From the NCBI RefSeq assembly GCF_025628965.1, contig NZ_JAOTEN010000002.1, positions 434,001 to 498,000 on the forward strand: a stretch of 64,000 nt of DNA, written 5' to 3'. Numbering within the stretch: position 1 is the first letter of the stretch; the number at the start of each line of letters is the position of its first letter. The translations under genes were made by a program, and so were the position numbers. This DNA comes from Chryseobacterium gilvum. Its GTDB lineage: Bacteria > Bacteroidota > Bacteroidia > Flavobacteriales > Weeksellaceae. Shown here piece by piece: positions 1-8,476 of this stretch. The notes under the pieces are model-generated. The model had not been told where the DNA came from, searched no databases, and saw nothing but the letters and a program-made list of their open reading frames with translations.

Positions 1-584
1 TGGAATAAGAATCCGGAAACATACTTATTTTTTCGTGAAATCATTTTCAGTTCAAACGCCATAAAGAGTAAAAAAGCAATTTCATACAAAGCAACGGGAT
101 GTCTCAGATACTGATCGCCGAGATGCATTCCGAATATGGAATCTGTCGGTAAACCATATGTTTCTTCATACACTCCTGTAAAAAAACAACCGATTCTGCC
201 AATAATGATTGCTAAAATCAAAGGAAAAACGATCAGATCTCCGGTGCTTTTTTTATGATCGACGATCTTTTTTGCGATTTCAACGCCTATCAATCCAAAA
301 GCAAGTCCGCCCACAATCGTATTATTGGTCCAGAATCTTTTAAAACTGAAATTTTCAAATAATGCATGCGGATTTTCTAAATTCCCAATCAGTTTTGAGC
401 CCAATAGTGCACCTGCCGTAGCCCCGATCAGTATGGCAGCAGAAACATTGAAAGACATTTTTTCCGGTGATTTTCTTTTAAGAAAAAAATAATAACGCAT
501 GGCTATAAATATCCCGACAGTTTCAAAAACAGGATGCGCAAGTATTGTTTTACCGAATATATCAAAAGTAACAGGAAAATCCAT
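1..584 (-). CDS. Lgt-family (prolipoprotein diacylglyceryl transferase-like) protein, 3' end outside window
   Basis: The reverse strand from an ATG at 584 gives about 194 residues with no stop before the window edge, so the C-terminus is missing. It is a multi-pass membrane protein with several hydrophobic segments. The Lgt signature region is recognisable: GRIGCFFTGVYEETYG lies where Lgt has GRxGNFxNxExxG, followed by RHPVALYE, matching the Lgt RHPSQLYE block. The residue aligned with the essential Asn of E. coli Lgt (N146) is Cys here, so this may be a divergent paralogue rather than the main prelipoprotein transferase. Family membership is well supported; the exact substrate is uncertain. 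It is divergent from guaC, 67 bp away. Confidence 0.75.
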   Translation of the reverse strand, partial: MDFPVTFDIFGKTILAHPVFETVGIFIAMRYYFFLKRKSPEKMSFNVSAAILIGATAGALLGSKLIGNLENPHALFENFSFKRFWTNNTIVGGLAFGLIGVEIAKKIVDHKKSTGDLIVFPLILAIIIGRIGCFFTGVYEETYGLPTDSIFGMHLGDQYLRHPVALYEIAFLLFMAFELKMISRKNKYVSGFLF

Positions 585-651
585 CCCTTCAAAAGTACTA
601 TATTTAAGATTAATTATTAATTTTAAGTATAATAAATAATCACTACACAAT

Positions 652-1692
652 ATGCGAATAGAAAATGATATCAAACTGGGATTTAAGGATGTAATGTTCC
701 GTCCGAAACGATCTACCTTACAATCCCGGTCTGAAGTTGATCTGGAAAGAACATTTACCTTCAGACATACTCAAAAAAAATGGAGCGGCGTTCCTATTAT
801 CGCGGCCAATATGGATACGGTGGGAACTTTTGAAATGGCGGCAGAATTAGCTAAAGATAAGATTATCACAGCCATACATAAACATTATTCTGTTGAAGAA
901 TGGAATCAGTTTTTGGACAGCCAGCCGGAAAGCATTCATCAGTATATTGCGCTGAGTACCGGAACCGGAAAGGCAGATGAAGAAAAAATAAAAACAATTC
1001 TTGACCTGCATCCCAAAATAGAGTTTCTGTGTATCGATGTGGCCAATGGATATTCTGAACACTTTGTACAATTTGTAAAGAAGGCGAGAGCTAATTTTCC
1101 CGACAAAATTATCATCGCCGGAAACGTGGTAACGGGAGAAATGGTGGAAGAGCTGCTTCTGGTAGGTGCAGATATTATCAAAGTGGGAATTGGTCCCGGT
1201 TCCGTTTGTACAACGCGTGTAAAAACCGGAGTGGGTTATCCTCAGCTTTCTGCCATTATCGAATGTGCGGACGCGGCTCATGGGTTGCAAGGCCATATTA
1301 TTGCAGACGGCGGCTGTAAAGTTCCAGGAGATGTTGCTAAAGCATTTGGCGGCGGCGCAGATTTTGTGATGCTCGGCGGAATGCTTGCGGGACATGATGA
1401 AAGCGGCGGAGAAATTATTGAAGAAAATGGTAAAAAATACCGCCTTTTCTATGGGATGAGCTCTAAAACCGCGATGGATAAACATTCAGGTGGCGTTGCA
1501 GAATACAGAGCGTCTGAAGGCAAAACGGTAAAAGCGGTTTATAAAGGACCTGTATCGGAAACGGTAAAAGATATTCTTGGAGGGGTGCGGTCAACCTGCA
1601 CGTATATTGGTGCTTCAAAGCTGAAAGAATTATCAAAAAGGACAACTTTTATAAGAGTTCAGGAGCAGGAGAACCAGGTTTTTAATGATTAA
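652..1692 (+). CDS. guaC: GMP reductase
   Basis: Cytosolic NADPH-dependent GMP reductase, which deaminates GMP to IMP in purine salvage. The 346 residues match the family length. The sequence starts [20 protein letters not shown], typical of GuaC rather than IMP dehydrogenase, and there are no CBS domains. The catalytic loop [15 protein letters not shown] places the nucleophilic Cys at residue 186, as in the E. coli enzyme, followed by DGGCK and the [14 protein letters not shown] phosphate-binding segment. It is monocistronic and followed by a strong hairpin terminator. Confidence 0.95.
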   Translation: MRIENDIKLGFKDVMFRPKRSTLQSRSEVDLERTFTFRHTQKKWSGVPIIAANMDTVGTFEMAAELAKDKIITAIHKHYSVEEWNQFLDSQPESIHQYIALSTGTGKADEEKIKTILDLHPKIEFLCIDVANGYSEHFVQFVKKARANFPDKIIIAGNVVTGEMVEELLLVGADIIKVGIGPGSVCTTRVKTGVGYPQLSAIIECADAAHGLQGHIIADGGCKVPGDVAKAFGGGADFVMLGGMLAGHDESGGEIIEENGKKYRLFYGMSSKTAMDKHSGGVAEYRASEGKTVKAVYKGPVSETVKDILGGVRSTCTYIGASKLKELSKRTTFIRVQEQENQVFND

Positions 1693-1698
1693 ACAAAA

Positions 1699-1729
1699 AA
1701 ATCCCTTTCATAAGTTATGAAAGGGATTT
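1699..1729 (+). terminator. Hairpin terminator between convergent guaC and fabG
   Basis: A 15-bp perfect inverted repeat (AAATCCCTTTCATAA and its complement, centred on G1714) lies 6 bp after the guaC stop and is flanked by A/T tracts on both sides. It can serve both convergent genes. Confidence 0.85.
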
Positions 1730-1750
1730 ATATTTAAAAAAATTATTTTT

Positions 1751-2494
1751 TTATGTAAGCATTCCGCCGTCTACATTCAATACCTGCCCGGAAATATAAG
1801 AAGACATTTCGCTTCCAAAAAACACACACGCATTGGCTACATCTTCCGGCTGACCTCCTCTTTTCAAAGGAATCCCATCTCTCCATCCCTGAACTGTTTT
1901 TTCGTCTAAAGCAGCTGTCATTTCCGTTTCAATAAATCCCGGAGCAATAGCATTACAACGAATATTTCTGGAGCCTAATTCCAACGCGACAGATTTGGTA
2001 AAACCAATCACTCCGGCTTTGGAAGCCGCATAATTGGCCTGTCCTGCATTTCCTTTTACTCCTACCACAGAAGTCATATTGATAATAGACCCTGATTTCG
2101 CCTTCATCATCGGCTTTATCACCGCTTTGGTAAGGTTAAACACGGAATCTAAATTCACTTTGATAATTGTATCCCAATCGTCTTTTGACATTCTCATCAA
2201 CAGGTTGTCTTTGGTAATTCCGGCATTATTGACCAAAATATCAATTTTGCCAAATTCAGCCATTACTTCTTCCACTAATTTTTGCGCCGCATCGTAATCT
2301 GAAGCATCAGACTGATATCCTTTAATTTGAGTTACAGAACGTAAAGCAGTTTCTAATTCTTTCGCTTTTTCCACAGAACCGGCATAGGTAAATGCTACTT
2401 TAGCGCCCTGTTGCGCGAAAATTTCAGCAATTCCTTTCCCGATTCCCCTTGTAGCTCCGGTAATAAGTGCTACTTTTCCTTCTAATAGTTTCAT
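1751..2494 (-). CDS. fabG: 3-oxoacyl-[acyl-carrier-protein] reductase
   Basis: SDR-family NADPH-dependent ketoreductase of type II fatty acid synthesis. The 247 residues have the glycine-rich TGATRGIG motif at 12-19, NNAG at 89-92, structural Asn114, and the catalytic triad Ser142, Tyr155, Lys159 (YAASK). The C-terminal GGMLT ending is typical of FabG. It is monocistronic and not next to other fab genes, which is common in Bacteroidota. A -7 promoter element lies about 55 bp upstream of the start. Confidence 0.93.
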   Translation of the reverse strand: MKLLEGKVALITGATRGIGKGIAEIFAQQGAKVAFTYAGSVEKAKELETALRSVTQIKGYQSDASDYDAAQKLVEEVMAEFGKIDILVNNAGITKDNLLMRMSKDDWDTIIKVNLDSVFNLTKAVIKPMMKAKSGSIINMTSVVGVKGNAGQANYAASKAGVIGFTKSVALELGSRNIRCNAIAPGFIETEMTAALDEKTVQGWRDGIPLKRGGQPEDVANACVFFGSEMSSYISGQVLNVDGGMLT

Positions 2495-2549
2495 ATATCT
2501 AAATGATTATTTGTTTAATGTAATCGTATGCTTCAAGTACAATCGTATG

Positions 2550-2557
2550 CAAAGATA
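2550..2557 (-). promoter_or_regulatory. -7 promoter element of fabG with overlapping direct repeat
   Basis: On the minus strand TATCTTTG matches the Bacteroidota -7 consensus TAnnTTTG. The 10-bp word AATCGTATGC occurs twice, at 2522-2531 and 2541-2550, 19 bp apart, around the predicted start of transcription. No clear -33 TTG is seen at the usual spacing. Confidence 0.5.
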
Positions 2558-2599
2558 TTACAAATTGGCGGGTACGAAATGATTTGAGTCATAGTGATT

Positions 2600-3301
2600 T
2601 TATTTTTCGGTTTTATCCTGCTTTTGATGCATCGCATTATTCACAATCAAAACAATCTCTCCTTTTAGCGTTTTACTTTGAGAAAACTCAATCAATTCTG
2701 CAATGGTTCCTCTTTTGGTTTCTTCAAACTTTTTTGAAATTTCCCGGCTCAGGCTTGCTCTTGTTTCTTCCCCGAAAAATTCTTTGATCTGCTCTAAAGT
2801 CGTATTGATTTTATGTGGGCTTTCATACAAAACAATGGTTTTTTTCTCTTCTGCAAGCTGTTTCAGTCTCGTTTGTCTTCCTTTTTTCTGTGGAAGAAAG
2901 CCGGCAAATAAAAACTCATTATTGGGTAATCCGGAAACCACCAGTGCAGGAATAAGAGCTGTTGCTCCTGGAAGGCAGATCATTTCGATGTCCTGTTCTG
3001 CGCCTGCATTGGCCAGCAAATAGCCGGGATCTGAAATTCCGGGTGTTCCTGCATCGGTGATGATGGCAATATTCTGACCGCTTTTAAGATCTGCGATTAC
3101 TTTTTCGGTTGCGTGATGCTCATTGTGTAAATGATACGATTTTAGAGGCTTTGAAATTTCGTAGTGCTTTAATAGTATTCCGGAAGTTCTGGTATCTTCA
3201 CAGAGAATATAATCAACTTCTTTCAGGACTTTGACAGCTCTGAAAGTCATATCATCCAGGTTCCCGACCGGAGTGGGAACAAAATATAGGATTCCTGACA
3301 T
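2600..3301 (-). CDS. rsmI: 16S rRNA (cytidine(1402)-2'-O)-methyltransferase
   Basis: SAM-dependent methyltransferase of the tetrapyrrole-methylase fold that 2'-O-methylates C1402 in the decoding centre of 16S rRNA. The 233 residues carry family motifs in order: N-terminal YFVPTPVGNLDDMTFRA, CEDTRTSGILLKHY, the loop ITDAGTPGISDPG, and LPGATALIPALVVSGLP. It is the last gene of a reverse operon: its ATG at 3301 follows the stop of the upstream membrane-protein gene by 1 bp. Confidence 0.93.
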   Translation of the reverse strand: MSGILYFVPTPVGNLDDMTFRAVKVLKEVDYILCEDTRTSGILLKHYEISKPLKSYHLHNEHHATEKVIADLKSGQNIAIITDAGTPGISDPGYLLANAGAEQDIEMICLPGATALIPALVVSGLPNNEFLFAGFLPQKKGRQTRLKQLAEEKKTIVLYESPHKINTTLEQIKEFFGEETRASLSREISKKFEETKRGTIAELIEFSQSKTLKGEIVLIVNNAMHQKQDKTEK

Positions 3302-3302
3302 T

Positions 3303-3878
3303 TTATTTTAAATATTTGAAACCAAATAATCCTTTTCTAAAAACAATATTTATCGTATCACGATTATAGATTTCATTTAAAGGCTTTAGTCCGTTTTTAT
3401 TTCTTATTTCATCAATTTTTCCTAAATTTTTATGGTCAGAATCATTAATAAAATTTTTATTTCCTGAAAGATGCATATATTTTTTATTTTCTAAACTTTC
3501 GACATGAACGACAAATACTTCTTTTTCTTTTCCTTTAATCAATAACTGATTAATATATAACGAGATATTTGTAATAATTTTTGTGAAAAAAAAGAATGAA
3601 AAAATAACTATAAACAAAAAACCAAGAATTGCTTCACCTTTAGATTGAAGTGTTTTAGCTTTAAATATTAAAATTGATAAAAGTATGCTACTGCAAATTA
3701 CTACATATATTTTCCAAGAAATATTTTCATCAAATCTTTTAATTTCTATCGGTAAATATTCTTTTTTTATTAAAGGTTGTAAATAAAAATTAATAAAAAC
3801 AAAAAAGAGAATAAACAGAAGATAAGTGACAAGAGTTTTTTTATCAATCTTTCTTCTTAAAATTTGGATTCTGCTCAA
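3303..3878 (-). CDS. Hypothetical membrane protein, very AT-rich
   Basis: Not recognised. The 191 residues contain about three hydrophobic segments, roughly at 17-36, 55-72 and 83-105, followed by a basic C-terminal domain of about 85 residues containing HLSGNKNFIN and NIVFRKGLFGFKYLK. The first part is rich in Phe/Ile/Lys, and the codons are visibly more AT-biased than in rsmI or the upstream gene. It is wedged tightly between them (1-2 bp gaps), as though inserted into an existing operon. No function can be assigned. Confidence 0.7.
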   Translation of the reverse strand: MSRIQILRRKIDKKTLVTYLLFILFFVFINFYLQPLIKKEYLPIEIKRFDENISWKIYVVICSSILLSILIFKAKTLQSKGEAILGFLFIVIFSFFFFTKIITNISLYINQLLIKGKEKEVFVVHVESLENKKYMHLSGNKNFINDSDHKNLGKIDEIRNKNGLKPLNEIYNRDTINIVFRKGLFGFKYLK

Positions 3879-3880
3879 AA

Positions 3881-5317
3881 TTATAAGAATTTATTTTCTA
3901 CCAATACCCATAATCTCTGCGCGTATTCGTCTACTTTATTCCATTTTCGGTCGTAATACAAATCGCTCAGATATTCTTTGGCTTCTTCAAGATTTCTGCA
4001 TCGGTTCAGTTCGGACACCGCCTGATTGAGATCAGTCTGGCTTCCATTAAACAGCATTTTTGTAAAAGCCATTCTGTCATTAAGATCCAGCCTGAATTCC
4101 TGCTTTTGCTTTTCAGCTTCCATGTAACCGGTAGGAATATTGGTTTTCAGCAGGCTTCCGGTGTCTTCTTTTATGGTTGATTCTGTTTTTTGTTTGGGAA
4201 TTTCTCTATCCAGAGGATCATCATCAAATAAAGTCTGAATAGTTTTAAGCCCTTTTATATTGGCAAGTTTTATCTTTTTTTCCTGATTATAGGTATCGAG
4301 ATTTTCAAAACTTTCATCAGAAGGCGGTATGTCTTTACCCGTTTCAGGTAAAGGTTTATCGATTTCTACGATTTTTCGTCGGTCAGAATCCTGTGTTTTT
4401 TCTTCCGAAAACTCATCGCCGGTTTTCTTGATATCTGCCAGAATATGATCCACATTCGAATTTTCCGTAGCGATTTCATCGTGGGTGAAATCTGTTGAAA
4501 TATATTCATTTTCAGATTCTTCAATCAACATCTCATCTTCAAAACCCGATGCGTCCATATCAATTGAATGATCTTGTTTTTGATCTGAATCTTTCTTTTC
4601 TATTTCTTCATTTTCGGAATCTGTACCATTTACATCATCTATTTCATTCAGCTGGTTATTGAAGATCGCTTCTTCTTCAGTTACCTGATCACCAAAAATT
4701 TCTTCAGAAACCATTTCATCATCTTCAGGCTCAGCATTTTCCAGAACTCTTTCTTCATCAATGAAGCTTAAAACGCGGTCCTGCTGTTTTGAAGTTTCTT
4801 CTTCATCTATTTCGCTCATTTGAAGATCAAAATCAGAATTTTCGTTTTCAAAATTCTCAGATTCCCCATTTTGGTCAGAATCTGTTTCAGGTATTTCGGA
4901 ATGTTCTTCTGCTAAAGTGACAATGTTTTCATGGAATTCATTTTCAACAATTTCATTCAATTGATTATTAAAAATAGCTTCTTCTTCCATCACATCATTT
5001 GAAAATTGATTTTTATTTTCAATTTCGTTCAGCGCATTGTTAAATAGAGCTTCCTCTTCGGTGACGTTTACAGAAAAATGCTGCGTGACTGAAGGTGAAG
5101 ACTCATCTTCCAAAACTCCGGATAGCGGTGTGGCTTCGTGCTGATAATAATGGATCTTATTTTCCAGCTGCTGCAGGAAAGATACTCTTTCGGTAAGCTC
5201 ATCGATAAGATTCTGCTTAGAAAGTAGGTCGTCAACATTGTTTGTTTTGCCCAGAATACTGAGGATATTCTTGGATTCAAAAAAAATCCTGTCCTTTAAA
5301 TCTTGGATGTTCTGCAT
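3881..5317 (-). CDS. Hypothetical acidic protein with three copies of a 15-residue motif
   Basis: Not assigned to a known function. The 478 residues have three parts. An N-terminal helical region (about 1-62) is likely coiled coil. A long, very acidic, low-complexity and probably disordered linker (about 65-380) follows. A compact C-terminal domain (about 400-478, FNGSQTDLNQAVSELNRC to the end) comes last. The linker holds near-identical copies of VTEEEALFNNALNEI at residues 85-99, 109-123 and 212-226. Regular spacing of short helical motifs in a disordered acidic chain suggests a scaffold or peptide-docking array; this is inference. No signal peptide is seen, so it is probably cytosolic. First gene of the operon leading to rsmI. 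Confidence 0.75.
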   Translation of the reverse strand: MQNIQDLKDRIFFESKNILSILGKTNNVDDLLSKQNLIDELTERVSFLQQLENKIHYYQHEATPLSGVLEDESSPSVTQHFSVNVTEEEALFNNALNEIENKNQFSNDVMEEEAIFNNQLNEIVENEFHENIVTLAEEHSEIPETDSDQNGESENFENENSDFDLQMSEIDEEETSKQQDRVLSFIDEERVLENAEPEDDEMVSEEIFGDQVTEEEAIFNNQLNEIDDVNGTDSENEEIEKKDSDQKQDHSIDMDASGFEDEMLIEESENEYISTDFTHDEIATENSNVDHILADIKKTGDEFSEEKTQDSDRRKIVEIDKPLPETGKDIPPSDESFENLDTYNQEKKIKLANIKGLKTIQTLFDDDPLDREIPKQKTESTIKEDTGSLLKTNIPTGYMEAEKQKQEFRLDLNDRMAFTKMLFNGSQTDLNQAVSELNRCRNLEEAKEYLSDLYYDRKWNKVDEYAQRLWVLVENKFL

Positions 5318-5340
5318 AGAAGAATCTTATTAAAATTGCT

Positions 5341-5348
5341 TACTTTTG
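5341..5348 (+). promoter_or_regulatory. -7 promoter element of tdk
   Basis: TACTTTTG matches TAnnTTTG and lies 29 bp before the tdk start. No convincing -33 TTG is visible. Confidence 0.45.
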
Positions 5349-5377
5349 ATGTTAAAATATTACGGCTAAAATAACAA

Positions 5378-5974
5378 ATGTTTTTAGAAAATACAATTAA
5401 TCATTCCAAACAAAGCGGTTGGATGGAAGTTATTTGTGGCTCTATGTTTTCCGGAAAAACCGAAGAGTTGATCCGGAGACTCAGAAGAGCTGAAATGGCG
5501 GGACAAAATGTTGAAATTTTTAAACCTAAAACAGATACAAGGTATTCTGATGATGATGTCGTGTCGCACAATAAAAATAAAATCCGAAGCACCGCGGTAG
5601 AAAACCCCAATGAAATTATTTTACTGGGATCCAATTGTGATGTTGTAGGGATTGATGAAGCCCAGTTTTTTGATGAAAGCATTGTAGAAATCGCTAATCA
5701 ACTGGCTAACAATGGTATTAGAGTTGTCATTGCCGGTCTGGATATGGATTTCTTAGGACGTCCTTTCGGTCCGATGCCGAATCTGATGGCTACTGCAGAA
5801 TATGTAACCAAAGTGCATGCGATCTGCAAAAGGACCGGAAATCTTGCCAATTATTCGATGAGAACTTCACCAGGAAATAATCTGGTAGAACTCGGTGAAA
5901 CGGAGAGTTATGAAGCCGTAAGCAGACGTGTTTTTATTGATGAGGTACTTTTAAAGAAAAACGGATTAATCTAA
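5378..5974 (+). CDS. tdk: Thymidine kinase (type II, TK1-like)
   Basis: Phosphorylates thymidine with ATP in nucleotide salvage. The 198 residues have the P-loop GSMFSGKT at 21-28, the catalytic-base region DEAQFFDE at 93-100, and the lasso-like C-terminal part with HAICKRTGNLANYSMRT. In many type II kinases four Cys in two CxxC pairs bind structural zinc. Here only Cys150 of the first pair remains and the second pair is replaced (YEAVSRR), so zinc is probably not bound. The start at 5378 gives an N-terminus of normal length. Confidence 0.92.
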   Translation: MFLENTINHSKQSGWMEVICGSMFSGKTEELIRRLRRAEMAGQNVEIFKPKTDTRYSDDDVVSHNKNKIRSTAVENPNEIILLGSNCDVVGIDEAQFFDESIVEIANQLANNGIRVVIAGLDMDFLGRPFGPMPNLMATAEYVTKVHAICKRTGNLANYSMRTSPGNNLVELGETESYEAVSRRVFIDEVLLKKNGLI

Positions 5975-6026
5975 GATTAAGTAATATTGATCACATTATT
6001 CTATAAAAATTAGCAGAAGGGAATTA

Positions 6027-8474
6027 ATGAATTATACAGTACAACAAATTGCAGAAATCACCCGTGCGAAAGTCATTGGAGATACAACGACGGTGGTCAA
6101 AAATATTGCTTTTGACAGCAGGATTATTTATTCAACAAAAAATACTGCTTTTATTGCTATTAATACCAAAAAAAATTCCGGCGAAAAATTTGTTGAATCT
6201 GCCATTGATCGTGGTATTACGGTAATCATTGCAGAGCATTATGATCCTAAATTTATAAATATCACCTGGATTATTGTAGAAAATGCAATAACCTTTCTTC
6301 AAAATTTAGCAAAATACCACTTTGAGCATTCTCATTTAAAATCAATCGGGATTACCGGAAGCAATGGGAAAACGATTCTTAAAGAATGGCTATACCAATG
6401 TCTGTGGAACGAATATTCTACAGTCAAAAGCCCCAAAAGTTTTAATTCTCAAATCGGGCTTCCTCTTTCTCTTCTTCAAATCAATACAAACCACCAATTG
6501 GGAATCTTTGAAGCCGGGATTTCGCAGCCTTTCGAAATGCAAAACCTGGAAGAAATTTTCCATCCCAAAATCGGATTATTGACCCATATCGGTACGGCTC
6601 ATTCCGCCAATTTTAAATCGGAAGAAGAGCTGATTGATGAAAAAATACAGCTTTTCAAACGCTCTGAAATTATTATTTATAATGGAGATAACTCATTGAC
6701 GGAGAATAAAATACAGCAGCTGTATTCAGGCAGAAAATTAATTTCGTACGGTTTTAAAGAATCGAATGACGTTTATATTAAAAATACAATTTCAAAGGAA
6801 GAAGATCTCATTATCGCCTATCATAATGAGGAAATACGTCTTCCGGTACATCAAAGAGATGAAGCTACCCTTACCAATGTTCTCGCATTATTTACCGTTT
6901 TAAAGGTATTGCACATCGATAATACAAAGATTGTAGATAAAATTAATGCACTGAAAGCCGTAGAGATGCGCTTAGAAGCTATTGAAGGCATAAAAAACAA
7001 TATTATTGTCAATGATTCCTTTAACCTCGATTTAGACTCTTTAAAAACCGCTCTGCAATTTCTCAAAGAATACAATAAGCCTAAAAAATCTTTGGTGTTA
7101 ACCGATATTATCGGGGTAAATTCTAAATCTGAAGAATTATATGAGGAAGTTTCAGAATTGGTCAATGAGCAGAATTTTGATTCCGTTTTTTTGATTGGTG
7201 AAGAAATTACCCAGTTCAAAAAGTTTTTCAATGGTGCAACTTTTACTTTTAATGATACTTACGAACTGATTGACAGTAAATATCTTACAGATATTGAAAA
7301 CCAGGTTATTTTATTAAAAGGAGCAAGGAAGTTCGAGATTGAAAAAATTAAAGATCTCCTTGAACTCAGAAAACATGATACGGTATTGGAAATTAATCTG
7401 AATGCTATTCTTCATAATATCAATTATCATAAGTCCTTATTAAGGCCGGAAACAAAAATGATGGCCATGGTAAAAGCTAATGCTTACGGATTGGGAAGTT
7501 ATGAAGTTTCAGAATTTTTGCAGCATCACCATATTGATTATCTTGGCGTTGCATACGCCGATGAAGGGGTTGAGCTTCGGAAAAAAGGCATTACCACACC
7601 AATTGTAGTGATGAATCCTGAACAGCACAGTTACGACGCCATTATTCAGTACAATCTGGAACCTGAAATCTATAGTGTAAGAGTTTTAGACTTATTTTAT
7701 AAAGCTGTTCAAAAATCGGGGAACGATACAAAATATCCTATTCATATAAAACTGGAAACCGGAATGCATCGTCTTGGTTTTAAAGAACATGAGCTGGATT
7801 ATTTATATGAAAGCTTAAAAGATAAAAATCTGAAAGTACAAAGTATTTTCAGCCATCTTTCGTCTTCTGATGTACCAGAAGAAAAAGAATTTACGGTACA
7901 GCAATTGGAAAAATTCCGAAAGAATTCAGAGTATCTGATAAAAAATTTAGGATATCAACCTTTACGGCATATCTTAAATTCGTCAGGAATTACAAATTAT
8001 ACTGATAATCAATATGATATGGTAAGAATTGGAATAGGCATGTTGGGTGAATCATCAAATATTGAAATCCAAAAACAATTGCATTCCTGTGTAAGCTTTA
8101 AAACGGTCATTTCTCAGATTTCTCTGGTTGAAAAAGGAGAATCGGTAGGCTATAGCAGGAAATATAAAGCAGATCATCTGACGAAAATTGCTACAATACC
8201 GGTAGGATATGCAGACGGAATACCAAGATTAATCGGAAACTCAGTGGGAAGTGTAGGAATTCATAAAATATTAGCTCCTATTGTTGGAAATATCTGTATG
8301 GATATGATGATGATAAATGTAGATCACATTACGGGTGTAAAAGAAGGAGATATAGTAACTGTTTTTAATTCTAAACCAACATTAAAAGAATTTGCAGAAT
8401 ACTGCAAAACAATCACTTACGAAGTACTTACTTCTATTTCGCCTCGTGTAAAACGGATTTATATAAAAGATTAA
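6027..8474 (+). CDS. murF-alr: Fusion of UDP-MurNAc-tripeptide:D-Ala-D-Ala ligase and alanine racemase
   Basis: Bifunctional peptidoglycan precursor enzyme of 815 residues. The N-terminal half (about 1-450) is a Mur ligase with P-loop GITGSNGKT at 108-116, central domain and C-terminal domain. The second half (about 452-815) is a fold-III PLP alanine racemase with the PLP lysine at residue 483 (MVKANAYGLG) and the catalytic tyrosine at about 709 (VGYSRKY). One chain can thus supply D-Ala and join D-Ala-D-Ala to the peptide. The same fusion is widespread in Bacteroidota. The next gene starts 2 bp after the stop, giving an operon with the phospholipase and ybeY. Confidence 0.95.
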   Translation: MNYTVQQIAEITRAKVIGDTTTVVKNIAFDSRIIYSTKNTAFIAINTKKNSGEKFVESAIDRGITVIIAEHYDPKFINITWIIVENAITFLQNLAKYHFEHSHLKSIGITGSNGKTILKEWLYQCLWNEYSTVKSPKSFNSQIGLPLSLLQINTNHQLGIFEAGISQPFEMQNLEEIFHPKIGLLTHIGTAHSANFKSEEELIDEKIQLFKRSEIIIYNGDNSLTENKIQQLYSGRKLISYGFKESNDVYIKNTISKEEDLIIAYHNEEIRLPVHQRDEATLTNVLALFTVLKVLHIDNTKIVDKINALKAVEMRLEAIEGIKNNIIVNDSFNLDLDSLKTALQFLKEYNKPKKSLVLTDIIGVNSKSEELYEEVSELVNEQNFDSVFLIGEEITQFKKFFNGATFTFNDTYELIDSKYLTDIENQVILLKGARKFEIEKIKDLLELRKHDTVLEINLNAILHNINYHKSLLRPETKMMAMVKANAYGLGSYEVSEFLQHHHIDYLGVAYADEGVELRKKGITTPIVVMNPEQHSYDAIIQYNLEPEIYSVRVLDLFYKAVQKSGNDTKYPIHIKLETGMHRLGFKEHELDYLYESLKDKNLKVQSIFSHLSSSDVPEEKEFTVQQLEKFRKNSEYLIKNLGYQPLRHILNSSGITNYTDNQYDMVRIGIGMLGESSNIEIQKQLHSCVSFKTVISQISLVEKGESVGYSRKYKADHLTKIATIPVGYADGIPRLIGNSVGSVGIHKILAPIVGNICMDMMMINVDHITGVKEGDIVTVFNSKPTLKEFAEYCKTITYEVLTSISPRVKRIYIKD

Positions 8475-8476
8475 TT

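Noticed and set aside
847-1485. Long reverse frame inside guaC
   Set aside because: Shadow frame of a well-supported gene with no promoter or family resemblance; the same holds for the other antisense frames in the window.
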